NCBI GenBank assembly: GCA_041389725.1
Contig: JAWKRG010000014.1
Location: 228,054 to 292,053, forward strand
Length of the DNA stretch: 64,000 bases
DNA from: Polyangiaceae bacterium
Lineage (GTDB): Bacteria > Myxococcota_A > Polyangia > Polyangiales > Polyangiaceae
Reading direction: 5' to 3'
Positions 1 to 8,489 of this stretch are shown here, in pieces (position 1 is the stretch's first letter; the number at the start of each line of letters is the position of its first letter). The notes beneath the pieces were generated by a model. It was given only the letters and a program-made list of their open reading frames with translations, was not told the DNA's origin and searched no databases. A program made the position numbers and the translations under genes.

Positions 1-1237
1 GGCGTACCCGCGTGCCGTGGCAGGCGTCGCAGGTTTGCGACACGACGAAGCGGCCCAAGTCCTCGGGGCCGATGGCGCCATCTTCGGGCTCCTCGTCCCC
101 GAGGCCCATCGGTTCCCCGCTCTCGAGCATCTCCGAGAGGCGCGACACGATGCCGGCGTAGGCTTCGCCCTTGCGCCGCTTTGCGGGGGTGCCGAAGAGG
201 ATGGCGTCGCGCACGGTCTTGGGAAGTTCGGCGAAGGGTGTGTCGGGATCGGCGCCGAGATGCTGCACGACTCGGGCGACCTCCGCCGCAGTGGCGACGG
301 ATCCTCGGCGCCCGAAAGCCGCCACCGCGCCTTCGCGCAGAGTGCGTGAATCATCGGGCACCACGCGTCGCGGATCGATGGTGTCGCGGCGCCCCAGCCC
401 ATCGCAAGTCTGGCAAGCGCCGTGCGGGCTGTTGAAGGAGAAGAAGCGCGGCTCCAGGGCAGGCAAGGACACGCCGTGCTCCCAGCACACGAGTCGTTCG
501 CTCATCACCACGGGATCCGAGCCGTCCGCGGGATCAATCAGGATGGTGCCGTCGCCAAGGGCCAAGGCTAGTTCGATCGAGTCCGTGAGTCGCCCCTTGA
601 CGTTCTCCTTGACCACGATGCGGTCGACGACCACTTCCAGATCGTGTGCCCGCTTTTCGTCGACTTGAACGTCGTCGCCCAGGTCGATGGCTTGGCCGTC
701 CAGGCGCGCACGGACGTAGCCTTCACGTCGCAGGCGCTCCAGCTCGTCGCGGATCGGGCCCTTGTGCCTGCGCAGCACGGGTGCCAGCAAAATGGCCCGG
801 GCGCCCTCGCCGCGTTCGAGCACGCTATCCACCATCTCTTGCACCGTGAACGCGCGCAGAGCTTCACCGTCCACCGGGCAATGTGGTGTGCCAATCCGGG
901 CAAAGAGCAGGCGCAGGTAGTCGGAAATCTCCGTCACGGTGCCGACCGTGGAGCGGGGGCTCTTGCCCAGGGCTTTCTGCTCGATGGCAATGGCGGGGCT
1001 CAGCCCCTCGATGCTCTCCACGTGGGGTTTGGGCAGCTGATCCAGGAACTGCCGCGCATAGGCCGACAGACTCTCGACGTAGCGCCGTTGGCCTTCCGCA
1101 TAGATCGTGTCGAAGGCCAAGGAGGACTTGCCCGAGCCGCTCGGCCCCGTGATGACCACCAGGCGTTCCCTGGGCAAATCGCAGCTGACGTCCTTCAGGT
1201 TGTGCTGCGTCGCACCGCGAACGGACAGGGTGTCCAT
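1..1237 (-). CDS. uvrA: Excinuclease ABC subunit A, 5' part (gene runs off the left edge)
   Basis: UvrA is the ATP-binding damage-recognition subunit of UvrABC nucleotide excision repair. About 412 codons are visible from the ATG at 1237. The N-terminus begins MDTLSVRGATQHNLKDV and carries a Walker A segment, GPSGSGKSSLAFDTIY. It continues with the family signature YVESLSAYARQFL and KPHVESIEGLSPAIAI. A first zinc motif region lies in FNSPHGACQTCDGLG, and a further TCDACHGTRV pair lies close to the left edge. Family members are about 950 residues, so more than half is outside the window. There is no in-frame stop in the visible part. The neighbour at 1411 is divergent. Confidence 0.95.
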   Translation of the reverse strand, partial: MDTLSVRGATQHNLKDVSCDLPRERLVVITGPSGSGKSSLAFDTIYAEGQRRYVESLSAYARQFLDQLPKPHVESIEGLSPAIAIEQKALGKSPRSTVGTVTEISDYLRLLFARIGTPHCPVDGEALRAFTVQEMVDSVLERGEGARAILLAPVLRRHKGPIRDELERLRREGYVRARLDGQAIDLGDDVQVDEKRAHDLEVVVDRIVVKENVKGRLTDSIELALALGDGTILIDPADGSDPVVMSERLVCWEHGVSLPALEPRFFSFNSPHGACQTCDGLGRRDTIDPRRVVPDDSRTLREGAVAAFGRRGSVATAAEVARVVQHLGADPDTPFAELPKTVRDAILFGTPAKRRKGEAYAGIVSRLSEMLESGEPMGLGDEEPEDGAIGPEDLGRFVVSQTCDACHGTRVR

Positions 1238-1410
1238 GGCATGGCACACGCTATCACGACCCCGCGGCGCCGCTCACCCTCTGCGACGTGCAGTGTTTCC
1301 GTGGGGTCGGTCTCGATTACCGTTGGAGATCCTGCCAAGACTGTTCGCCGCGAGCCTGGCAAAGCCGCAAAATTTGCCCAGGAGTCGGGGGCTGGGGCTA
1401 TTCGTCGGGC

Positions 1411-2328
1411 GTGCTGCCTCCCCACTGGCTTCCCCTGGTCCCCGTGCTCGTCGCGCTCTCGCCGCTGCCGATGCCGCCTGAGGCCCAGCTCGCCGCGGCC
1501 AGCCTGGTGAGTACCGCGGTAGTGAGCACGCTGCCGGAAGCGTGCCCCGAGGACATGGTCCTCGTCGACGGCAACTTCTGTCCGGCGCTGGAGTACCAGT
1601 GCGACCGCTTCGTGGACGAGAGCGCGCCAAGCTGCGCGCACTATGCTCAGAAGCCCGAGTGCCGCTACAACGAAGTGAGCAAGCGCGTGTGCATCGATCG
1701 CTACGAGTGGCCGAACAAGGTTGGTGAGAAGCCCGGCGTGTTCGTCAACTGGTACGAAGCCAAGCGCGCCTGTGAGGGCGCTGGCAAACGTCTGTGCGCC
1801 CGCAGCGAGTGGACCCTGGCCTGCGAGGGACCGAAGCGCGCTCCCTATCCCTACGGTTGGCAGCGCCTGCCGAGCCCCTGCAACGTGGGACGCCCCGTAG
1901 AGGAAGCAGACCCGAAGAAGTTGATCGACCCTCGCACACGCGAGTCGGAAATCGCACGCCTGTGGCAGGCTGACCTGATTGGTTCCCACCCGGATTGCCG
2001 CAGCGCTTTCGGCGCCTTCGACATGGTCGGCAACGTCGACGAGTGGACGGACAACAGCGAAGAGGGAAACGACTCGATCTCCACCCTGAACGGTGGTTAT
2101 TGGGGGCCGGTGCGGAATACCTGCCGCTTGACCACCAAGACCCACGGGCCGGAGTTCCAGTTCTATCAAATCGGGTTCCGCTGCTGCGCCGAGCCCCGGG
2201 ACGGCGTCGAGGTACCCCTCGCACCGGAGCGCGTCGGTCGCGAAGAGCTCGAGTCCCGCGTTGGCCCGGACGGCTGGCCCGTGCCTGTCAGTGAGGACCG
2301 AGCACCGGCGTCCACGCCTCGGGGCTGA
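1411..2328 (+). CDS. SUMF1/FGE-sulfatase family protein, first of a tandem pair
   Basis: The protein has a formylglycine-generating-enzyme-like fold domain of the SUMF1/EgtB/PvdO family. Family hallmarks are CIDRYEWPNK, VNWYEAKRACEGAGKRLC, a GNVDEW motif (usually GNVWEW) and the closing GFRCC. In true FGE the copper-binding Cys pair lies just before the end. Here only one of the two can be placed (RNTCRLTT), so formylglycine-generating activity is unlikely. The GTG at 1411 is chosen because it gives a hydrophobic secretion-like leader; an upstream extension to 1288 is open but not protein-like. The many Cys residues suit an exported, disulfide-bonded protein. The next gene follows after 2 bp. 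Confidence 0.8.
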   Translation: MLPPHWLPLVPVLVALSPLPMPPEAQLAAASLVSTAVVSTLPEACPEDMVLVDGNFCPALEYQCDRFVDESAPSCAHYAQKPECRYNEVSKRVCIDRYEWPNKVGEKPGVFVNWYEAKRACEGAGKRLCARSEWTLACEGPKRAPYPYGWQRLPSPCNVGRPVEEADPKKLIDPRTRESEIARLWQADLIGSHPDCRSAFGAFDMVGNVDEWTDNSEEGNDSISTLNGGYWGPVRNTCRLTTKTHGPEFQFYQIGFRCCAEPRDGVEVPLAPERVGREELESRVGPDGWPVPVSEDRAPASTPRG

Positions 2329-2330
2329 CC

Positions 2331-3167
2331 ATGCGCCCGAGCGTGTGCTTGCTGGCTATCGCCGTGAGCTGTCGACAGGCCCCGGCGCCGGTGAGCGACG
2401 CGGGAGCGCCCCTCGACGGGGCGAAGGATGCCGCGATTGACGTCGGCTCACCGCGAGATGCGGCCGAGAGCGGAGGGGCACCGCAGACTCGGGGGCCGTG
2501 TCCATCGGACATGGTGCATGTGGCTGGCACCTTCTGTCCCTACGTAGGTCACCGTTGCGTGGAGTGGATCGACCAGAAGCGGGATCGTTGTCAGCGCTAC
2601 GCGCCGCCGCCGCTGTGCGAGGGGCGCCTGACCCGACTCGAGTACTGCATCGACCGCTATGAGTATCCCAACCAGGTCGGCGTGCTGCCTGCGGTGATGG
2701 TCAGCTACACCGAAGCCCTCGTCGCGTGCGGCGACGAAGGCAAACGCCTCTGCACCGAGGACGAGTGGACCTTTGCCTGCGAAGGTGAGACCCGAGTGCC
2801 CTATCCCTACGGTTACGAGCGCGACAAGACAGCGTGCAACATCGACCGCGCTCATGGTTTTCCCAACTTCGAAGCGTTCAGTGAGCCCAAGGAAGTCAGC
2901 AAAGAGGTCGAGCGGCTCGACCAACGAGTACGCAGCGGTTCCATGCCGCGTTGCGTGAGCCCCTTTGGCGTGCACGACATGACGGGAAACGTGGACGAGT
3001 GGGCGCGCAACCCAGCGCCCGACCGCGACGCCGGAGTCGACATCTCGAGCCTCAAGGGCGGCTATTTCGGCCCCATTCGTGCCCGCTGCCGCCCGGTGAC
3101 TCGTTCGCACAATCGCTGGTTTCGCTTCTATCAGGTGGGCTTTCGCTGCTGCCGGGACGTCGATTAG
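2331..3167 (+). CDS. SUMF1/FGE-sulfatase family lipoprotein, second of a tandem pair
   Basis: This is a paralogue of the preceding gene and starts 2 bp after its stop, so the two are almost certainly co-transcribed. The N-terminus MRPSVCLLAIAVSC ends in a lipobox-like AVSC, followed by a low-complexity linker. That suggests a surface or periplasmic lipoprotein. The domain shows CIDRYEYPNQ, GKRLCTEDEWTFACEGE, PYPYGYERDKTACN, TGNVDEW and GFRCC. As in its partner, only one catalytic-type Cys (RARCRPVT) can be seen. Its function is unknown. Such domains in Myxococcota occur in secreted proteins of unknown role and beside kinases. Confidence 0.82.
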   Translation: MRPSVCLLAIAVSCRQAPAPVSDAGAPLDGAKDAAIDVGSPRDAAESGGAPQTRGPCPSDMVHVAGTFCPYVGHRCVEWIDQKRDRCQRYAPPPLCEGRLTRLEYCIDRYEYPNQVGVLPAVMVSYTEALVACGDEGKRLCTEDEWTFACEGETRVPYPYGYERDKTACNIDRAHGFPNFEAFSEPKEVSKEVERLDQRVRSGSMPRCVSPFGVHDMTGNVDEWARNPAPDRDAGVDISSLKGGYFGPIRARCRPVTRSHNRWFRFYQVGFRCCRDVD

Positions 3168-3383
3168 CGCGACGGAAGTGGCAGCGCCGAGGCGCCTTCC
3201 GGGGCGTTCGCGGGCGCCTGGGCGGCTCCATTCACAGGTCGCGTCGGCGCCTGTTGCTCCCCCCAGGCGATTCGACTAGGTTTGCGGGCGTGGAGATTGC
3301 ATGGTCCAGCGGAGGGGCGACAATTCACCGCTGGCGGCGCCCTGCTTCGACCCGGCCCACCCCTCGGGGGCGGCCGGACGCTC

Positions 3384-3457
3384 GGGCCCATAGCTCAATC
3401 GGTCAGAGCCCCCGGCTCATAACCGGGCTGTTCCTGGTTCGAACCCAGGTGGGCCCA
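3384..3457 (+). tRNA. tRNA with CAU anticodon (Met elongator or Ile2)
   Basis: A full cloverleaf can be drawn: acceptor GGGCCCA/TGGGCCC, a D arm with GCTC/GAGC, anticodon stem CCCGG/CCGGG around the loop CTCATAA, and a T arm CCTGG TTCGAAC CCAGG. The discriminator is A and the CCA tail is not encoded. There is no initiator-type C1:A72 mismatch and no GGG/CCC anticodon stem. It is therefore either elongator Met or the Ile2 tRNA whose C34 is modified to lysidine; sequence alone does not settle this. The 216 bp between it and the upstream gene show no gene. Confidence 0.93.
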
Positions 3458-3503
3458 CCCTTTGCTCGTTCTTGAACTGTAATCCAAGGAGCTTGAGATC
3501 GTC

Positions 3504-4259
3504 GTGACACTTCAGGCGCAGATTGAAGTCCTAGAAAGCCTAGCGGCTTTGGACGCGGAGCTTTTCAGCCTCACCGCGGAGCTGGAAACCGAGCGAGATG
3601 CCTTCGACGGCAAGAAGTCCCAGCTAGCCGAGCTCGAAGCCAAGTTGGACGCCACGACTCAGAGCGTTCACGAGATGGAGCGCGTGCGGAACGAGCTGAT
3701 GCACGAAGTGCGGCAGATGAGCCTGCAGATAGACAAGTCGCGGGAGAAGCTGTCGCGCGTGCGGACTGAGCGCGAGGCCAACGCTGCCCAGCGCGAACTC
3801 GAGGAGCTACGCAAGCTCTATCGCGATCGCGAGACGGAGATCGAGAAGCTCGCCGGCCTCATCGAGCAGGCCAAAGTCGAGACCGAGTCCACGGCGGAGC
3901 AAAAGTCGGCACTCAACCAAGAGGTAGGGGCCAGCGAAAACGACGTCACCTCGCATCTGGGCGAAGTTCAGCAGCAGATGGCGGCAAAGCAGAGCAGCCG
4001 GCAGGCCCTGGTGGCGAAGCTGCCGCCAGTCATCTACCGACGTTACGAGATGATTCGCAAGCGACGCAATACTGCCATCGCGTCGACCACGGACGGCACC
4101 TGCAGCGAGTGTCACATGCTGCTTCCGCCGATGCTGTACCAAACCCTGACTCGCGCGCAGGAGCTGGCGCAGTGCCCGAGCTGCAACCGGATTCTCTACT
4201 TCCGGGCTGCGACTCCCGCAGAGTCCCTAGAGACCCAAGACACGACGAGCGGGCCGTGA
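3504..4259 (+). CDS. Coiled-coil protein with C4-type zinc ribbon (DUF164/zf-RING_7 family)
   Basis: The first 180 residues or so are a long charged coiled coil. They are followed by a zinc ribbon with two CxxC knuckles (CSEC and CPSC), the layout of the DUF164/zf-RING_7 family. Members are widespread and resemble the CT398/FlgZ type, with proposed roles linking RpoN or secretion components, but no function is firmly set. The GTG at 3504 is used because an AAGGAG ribosome site lies about 13 bases upstream and the family begins at this point. Length (251 residues) is normal. The downstream kinase gene starts about 30 bp later. Confidence 0.85.
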   Translation: MTLQAQIEVLESLAALDAELFSLTAELETERDAFDGKKSQLAELEAKLDATTQSVHEMERVRNELMHEVRQMSLQIDKSREKLSRVRTEREANAAQRELEELRKLYRDRETEIEKLAGLIEQAKVETESTAEQKSALNQEVGASENDVTSHLGEVQQQMAAKQSSRQALVAKLPPVIYRRYEMIRKRRNTAIASTTDGTCSECHMLLPPMLYQTLTRAQELAQCPSCNRILYFRAATPAESLETQDTTSGP

Positions 4260-4290
4260 TCCCGAGTGAGTGGTAGGCGAGGGGGAATCG

Positions 4291-5628
4291 ATGAAGGCGT
4301 GCTCTGCCTGCGGGCGCTTGTATCCGGCCGACGCAGGGTTTTGCCCCGTCGACGGTCAAGCGCTCGTGAGCGCGACCCAGGCGCCGATTGCCAGCAGCGA
4401 CGATGACGCGCGTATTGGCCAGTTGATGTGTGGCCGCTACCAAGTTCGGCGCGTGGTTGCAGACGGCGGCATGGGGCGCGTTTACGAAGCCCTCGACATG
4501 GTGGACCGCGGCAATGCCGCGCTGAAGATCCTGCACCCCGATGTCGCCCAAGACTCCGTGAGCGTGGAGCGCTTCCGGCGCGAGTTCGAAGTCAGCAAGT
4601 TGCTGCCCCACAAACACATCGTGGACGTGCGGGATTTTCAGCCGACCCAAGACGGCAGCTTTGCGCTGGTCATGGAGTTCCTCTACGGCGAGGAGCTGCG
4701 CAGTACCCTCAAGCGCGAGACTGTGGTCTCTCCAGGGCGGTTGGTGCGCATGGTGAGCCAGATCGCGTTGGCCCTGGACGAAGCACACGCGCGCAAGCTC
4801 GTGCATCGTGACCTCAAGCCCGACAACATCTTCCTGTGTCAGACCCGAGAGGGAGACAACGTCAAGATTCTCGATTTTGGTTCGGTGAAGGACAAAGGGG
4901 AGACCGCGAAGAAGCTCACGGTGATGGGCACGACCATCGGTTCGCCCTACTACATGGCGCCGGAGCAGGCGCAGGGGCTGGAGACGCTCGATCACCGCGC
5001 CGACGTGTGGTCCTTGGCTGCGATTGCCTACGAGTGCGTCTCTGGCAAGGTGCCCTTCCAGGGCAGCAATGGTCCCGCCATCTTGCTCGAGATCCTGACC
5101 AAAGAGCCCGCCTTGGTGAGCAAGGTCGCGCAAGGGCAAAAACACCCCGTGCCGCCCACTCTGGATCGGGTGATGCTGCACGCGTTCAAGAAGAACGCGA
5201 GCAGCCGCATTTCCAGCGTCGGCCAGCTGGCGGACTCGATCGGCACCGCCTACGGGCTGCAGGGCACGCACAGCGACTGGGCCAACACCGTGGAAGCCGA
5301 GCTGGACGCTGCCATTGCCGCGCAAATGCCGGCACTGATGCAGGCAGACGGCCGGCCCACGCAGACCGACGCGCTGAGCGATGGGTTCTTCGGTGAATCC
5401 TCGGCGCTCGATGCGCCGGATCCCTTTGCACCCACCCAGCCGCCGCCGACCCCCGGTGTGGGAGGCATGGCACCCTATGCGGCGGGCCCCGTGGCCTACG
5501 GCGCACCCGAAGACGACATGGTCCCGATGGGGCTGCCGAAGAACAACAATCTGATCTTGTTCGTGGCCCTGGCTGTCGGTGGCTTCGTCCTGGCAGTTGG
5601 CGTCATCGTGATCGTGCTGGTGCTCTAG
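4291..5628 (+). CDS. Ser/Thr protein kinase with N-terminal zinc ribbon and C-terminal membrane anchor
   Basis: This is a Hanks-type kinase. A short zinc ribbon (CSACGRLYPADAGFCPVDG) opens the protein. The kinase domain follows, with a Gly-rich loop ADGGMGRVYEA, the VAIK-type lysine in AALKIL, the catalytic HRDLKPDN, DFG, and APE in YYMAPEQA, so it should be active. A Pro/Gly-rich linker leads to a single C-terminal transmembrane helix (LILFVALAVGGFVLAVGVIV) with almost no tail, so the kinase faces the cytoplasm. The ATG at 4291 is preceded by GAGGGGG; the GTG at 4270 is also in frame. The architecture matches the large kinase families of Polyangiales. Confidence 0.93.
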   Translation: MKACSACGRLYPADAGFCPVDGQALVSATQAPIASSDDDARIGQLMCGRYQVRRVVADGGMGRVYEALDMVDRGNAALKILHPDVAQDSVSVERFRREFEVSKLLPHKHIVDVRDFQPTQDGSFALVMEFLYGEELRSTLKRETVVSPGRLVRMVSQIALALDEAHARKLVHRDLKPDNIFLCQTREGDNVKILDFGSVKDKGETAKKLTVMGTTIGSPYYMAPEQAQGLETLDHRADVWSLAAIAYECVSGKVPFQGSNGPAILLEILTKEPALVSKVAQGQKHPVPPTLDRVMLHAFKKNASSRISSVGQLADSIGTAYGLQGTHSDWANTVEAELDAAIAAQMPALMQADGRPTQTDALSDGFFGESSALDAPDPFAPTQPPPTPGVGGMAPYAAGPVAYGAPEDDMVPMGLPKNNNLILFVALAVGGFVLAVGVIVIVLVL

Positions 5629-5664
5629 CCCGCACACCCCAAGTCGACGACGGAGGTTCAGTTG

Positions 5665-6174
5665 ATGGCATCCAAGCAGTTCCTCTCGGTGCTTGCTCTC
5701 CTCGGCGTTTCGCTGTCCATGGCCGGGTGCGGCAAGGACGGTGCCCCGGCTGCGGAGGGGGCGCGCGCGCCCACGCCGACGACGGCTGCGGCGTCCGCCG
5801 CAGCTGACGCGACAGCCCAGAGCAAGTTCGACGAGAGTACGTTCAGCTTGGAGCTGAAGGCTCCCGGGCCCTACAGCGCCGGGAGCGAGGGTCAGGCCAC
5901 GATCGCGCTGTCGGCCAAGGCGCCTTTCCACTGCAACGACAAGTACCCCTACAAGTTCAAGTTGGAGCCGAGTGACACGCTGACCGTGCCGGCCCCGGTC
6001 GTCGGCAAGGACGCGCTCGCGTTGGAGAAGACGTCCGCGGAACTCACCGTGAAGTTCACGCCCAAGGCGCCCGGCAAGCATCGCCTCGCTGGGGAGTTCA
6101 GCTTCTCGGTGTGCAGCGCCGACAAGTGCCTGATCGAAAAGCGCAAGCTGTCTGCCGAAGTCAGCGTCCAGTAG
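5665..6174 (+). CDS. Lipoprotein with DsbD-alpha/DsbC-corrector-like domain
   Basis: The signal peptide ends in MAGC, a standard lipobox, after a leader of about 20 residues. An Ala/Thr-rich linker follows. The folded part carries HCNDKYPYKFKLEP and a later pair of cysteines in SVCSADKCLIEK. This spacing recalls the immunoglobulin-like DsbD N-terminal (disulfide corrector) domain, in which two Cys carry out thiol exchange. That assignment is inference from pattern only. It follows the kinase gene by 36 bp in the same direction and may share its transcript. Confidence 0.6.
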   Translation: MASKQFLSVLALLGVSLSMAGCGKDGAPAAEGARAPTPTTAAASAAADATAQSKFDESTFSLELKAPGPYSAGSEGQATIALSAKAPFHCNDKYPYKFKLEPSDTLTVPAPVVGKDALALEKTSAELTVKFTPKAPGKHRLAGEFSFSVCSADKCLIEKRKLSAEVSVQ

Positions 6175-6236
6175 CGTCAACGGAGCCGCCTGGCCGGGCA
6201 TCCCCCAAGGGTCTGCCCCCGTGATACGCTGCGCCA

Positions 6237-8486
6237 ATGGGCTCCAAAGAAGTTCTCGACCAGCTTGGCGTCATCGCCGAGCGCGTGCAGCGCGAGTTCG
6301 AGGAAGAGCGCAGGGTACTGTCCTTCGCTGAATACCTGGAGCTGTTCGCGCAAGATCCGGTGCGGCACAGTCGAGATGCGTCGCGCTACATCCGCGACAT
6401 GTTCGAGCACTATGGTCGCAGCGAAGTGCAGCGTCCCTGGGGCACGGAGAGTCGCTTTCGACTCTTCGACTTGCCGTTCTTGCCCGCAGATGACGCCCGC
6501 CGCGATTCCCTCGTGGCCCACGAGAGCGTGCAATTGGAACTGTTCCGCGTCCTTTCCAACTTCGTGCGCGAGGGGCGCCCCAACCGCGTCGTGCTGCTGC
6601 ATGGCCCCAACGGGTCCGCCAAGAGCACGGCAGCTGCGTGCATCATGCGCGCTCTGGAGCACTATTCCGCCCTGGACGAGGGCGCGCTGTACCGCTTTCA
6701 CTGGGTGTTCCCCAATCAATCCAAGCTCAAGGGCTCCATTGGGTTCACCGGGCGTCGCAGTGGCCACCCCGACGACGATAGCTATGCGCACTTGGCCGAT
6801 GCTCAGGTGGACGCAAGGCTCTTCATGGAGGTCCGCGACCACCCCCTTTTCCTGCTTCCCCACCGAGAGCGGGTCAGTCTGCTCGAGCGCCTCTACGCCG
6901 ATACGGAGGCGCCCGAACCGCCGCCGACCTGGATTGCACAGGGAAGTCTGTCTCACAAGAGCCGCCAAGTGTACGAAGCGCTGCTCACGAGCTACGAGGG
7001 GTCGCTCGCGGAAGTGCTGCGTCACGTGCAGGTGGAGCGCTACTTCATTTCCCGTCGCTATCGCGTGGGCGCGGTGACGTTGGGCCCGCAGCTGTCCGTG
7101 GACGCCGGGGAGCGCCAGGTCACCGCCGATCGCTCGCTCTCCGCCCTGCCATCGTCGCTGCAATCGGTCACGCTTTTCGAGGCCTTTGGAGAGCTACTGG
7201 ATGCCGCAGGCGGCATGATCGAGTTTTCGGATCTGCTCAAGCGACCCCTGGATGCCTTCAAGTACCTACAGATCACTGCCGAGACCGGCGAGGTCAGTCT
7301 GCGCTCCCAGAGCGTGCAGGTGAACTGCGTGATGCTCGCCAGCGGCAACGAAGTGCACTTGGCCGCGTTTCGAGAACACCCGGAGTTCGAGAGCTTCCGC
7401 GGCCGCTTCGAGCTCGTGAAGATGCCGTACCTGCGCAACTACCCCGACGAAAAGCACATCTACGATGCGCAGATCGCGCCGCAGATCCGCAAGCACGTGG
7501 CGCCGCACTCCACGGAGGTGGCGGCGCAGTTCGCCGTGCTCACTCGCATGCGGCGGCCAGACCCGGATTGCTACGAGAAGCCCCTGCGCGACGTAGTCAG
7601 CGAGATCACCGCGCTGGAGAAGATGGAACTCTACGCTACCGGACAGCCGCCCCTTCGTCTGGACGACGAATCGGCCAAGCTGCTCAAGGGCGGCGTTGCA
7701 GCGCTCTACGGCGAAAGTGCTGCGTACCCCATCTACGAGGGCAGCATTGGGGCCAGCCCGCGAGAGATGCGCACGTTGCTGTTGGATGCGGCGCAAAACC
7801 CACGCTTCGACTGCCTGTCGCCCTTCGCGGTGCTCGAAGCCCTCGACCGCTTGTGCGAGCGCACTAGTGAGTACACCTGGCTTCAGGAAGACAAGGCGCC
7901 CGGGGGCTACCACGATCACAAGCAATTCCGCACGCAACTGCGTCAGCGGTTGCTCGACACCTTGGAGGACGAATTCCGCGCCGCCAGTGGCCTGGTGGAC
8001 GAGGAGAAGTACACCGAGCTCTTCGACCGCTACATCACGCACGTCAGCTATTGGGTGAAGTCCGAGAAGCTGCGTAACCCCCTGACGGGGCAATACGAAG
8101 ACCCGGACTTGCGCATGATGCAGGAGGTGGAAGCGTTGCTGGGGGTGCCCGACGAAGCGGAATCCTTGCGTCACTCTTTGATCAATCGCGTCGCGGCGTG
8201 GGCGATCGACAATCCGGGTGCAGCGGTGGACAACACGCGCGTGTTTCACGCGCAGATCAAGCGGCTCAAGGACGCAGTCTTCTCCGAGCGTCGCGTTGCA
8301 ATGGCCAAGCTCGCGCGAGACATGGTGCTCTTGCTGCGTGAAGAGAGCGGTCTCGATGAGGCGCGACGTCAGGCCGCGCAGGCAGCCGTGGGGGAGCTAC
8401 GTTCTCGCTTCGGCTACGAAGACAGTTCGGTTCTGGATGCGGCGGTGGCACTCACACGAGAGCGCTTTGCCGAGCTACTCAGCTGA
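6237..8486 (+). CDS. prkA: PrkA-type serine protein kinase (AAA domain plus kinase-like C-terminus)
   Basis: PrkA/YeaG proteins pair an AAA-like ATPase domain with a C-terminal kinase-like region and act in stress and nutrient responses. Here the P-loop is HGPNGSAKST, with the conserved YRFHWVFPNQSKLKG and IGFTGRRSGHPDDDSYAH after it. The later signature MLASGNEVHLAAFREHPEFESFRGR is also present. At 749 residues it is about 100 longer than the usual 640-680. No YeaH or SpoVR partner follows. The next gene, a permease, starts 4 bp after the stop. Confidence 0.88.
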   Translation: MGSKEVLDQLGVIAERVQREFEEERRVLSFAEYLELFAQDPVRHSRDASRYIRDMFEHYGRSEVQRPWGTESRFRLFDLPFLPADDARRDSLVAHESVQLELFRVLSNFVREGRPNRVVLLHGPNGSAKSTAAACIMRALEHYSALDEGALYRFHWVFPNQSKLKGSIGFTGRRSGHPDDDSYAHLADAQVDARLFMEVRDHPLFLLPHRERVSLLERLYADTEAPEPPPTWIAQGSLSHKSRQVYEALLTSYEGSLAEVLRHVQVERYFISRRYRVGAVTLGPQLSVDAGERQVTADRSLSALPSSLQSVTLFEAFGELLDAAGGMIEFSDLLKRPLDAFKYLQITAETGEVSLRSQSVQVNCVMLASGNEVHLAAFREHPEFESFRGRFELVKMPYLRNYPDEKHIYDAQIAPQIRKHVAPHSTEVAAQFAVLTRMRRPDPDCYEKPLRDVVSEITALEKMELYATGQPPLRLDDESAKLLKGGVAALYGESAAYPIYEGSIGASPREMRTLLLDAAQNPRFDCLSPFAVLEALDRLCERTSEYTWLQEDKAPGGYHDHKQFRTQLRQRLLDTLEDEFRAASGLVDEEKYTELFDRYITHVSYWVKSEKLRNPLTGQYEDPDLRMMQEVEALLGVPDEAESLRHSLINRVAAWAIDNPGAAVDNTRVFHAQIKRLKDAVFSERRVAMAKLARDMVLLLREESGLDEARRQAAQAAVGELRSRFGYEDSSVLDAAVALTRERFAELLS

Positions 8487-8489
8487 GTC

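Noticed and set aside
4030..6237. Long open frame of 735 codons on the minus strand opposite the kinase, lipoprotein and zinc-ribbon genes
   Set aside because: It is a mirror of GC3-rich genes on the plus strand. Its protein has no domain and odd His/Arg/Leu bias, whereas the plus-strand genes have clear motifs.
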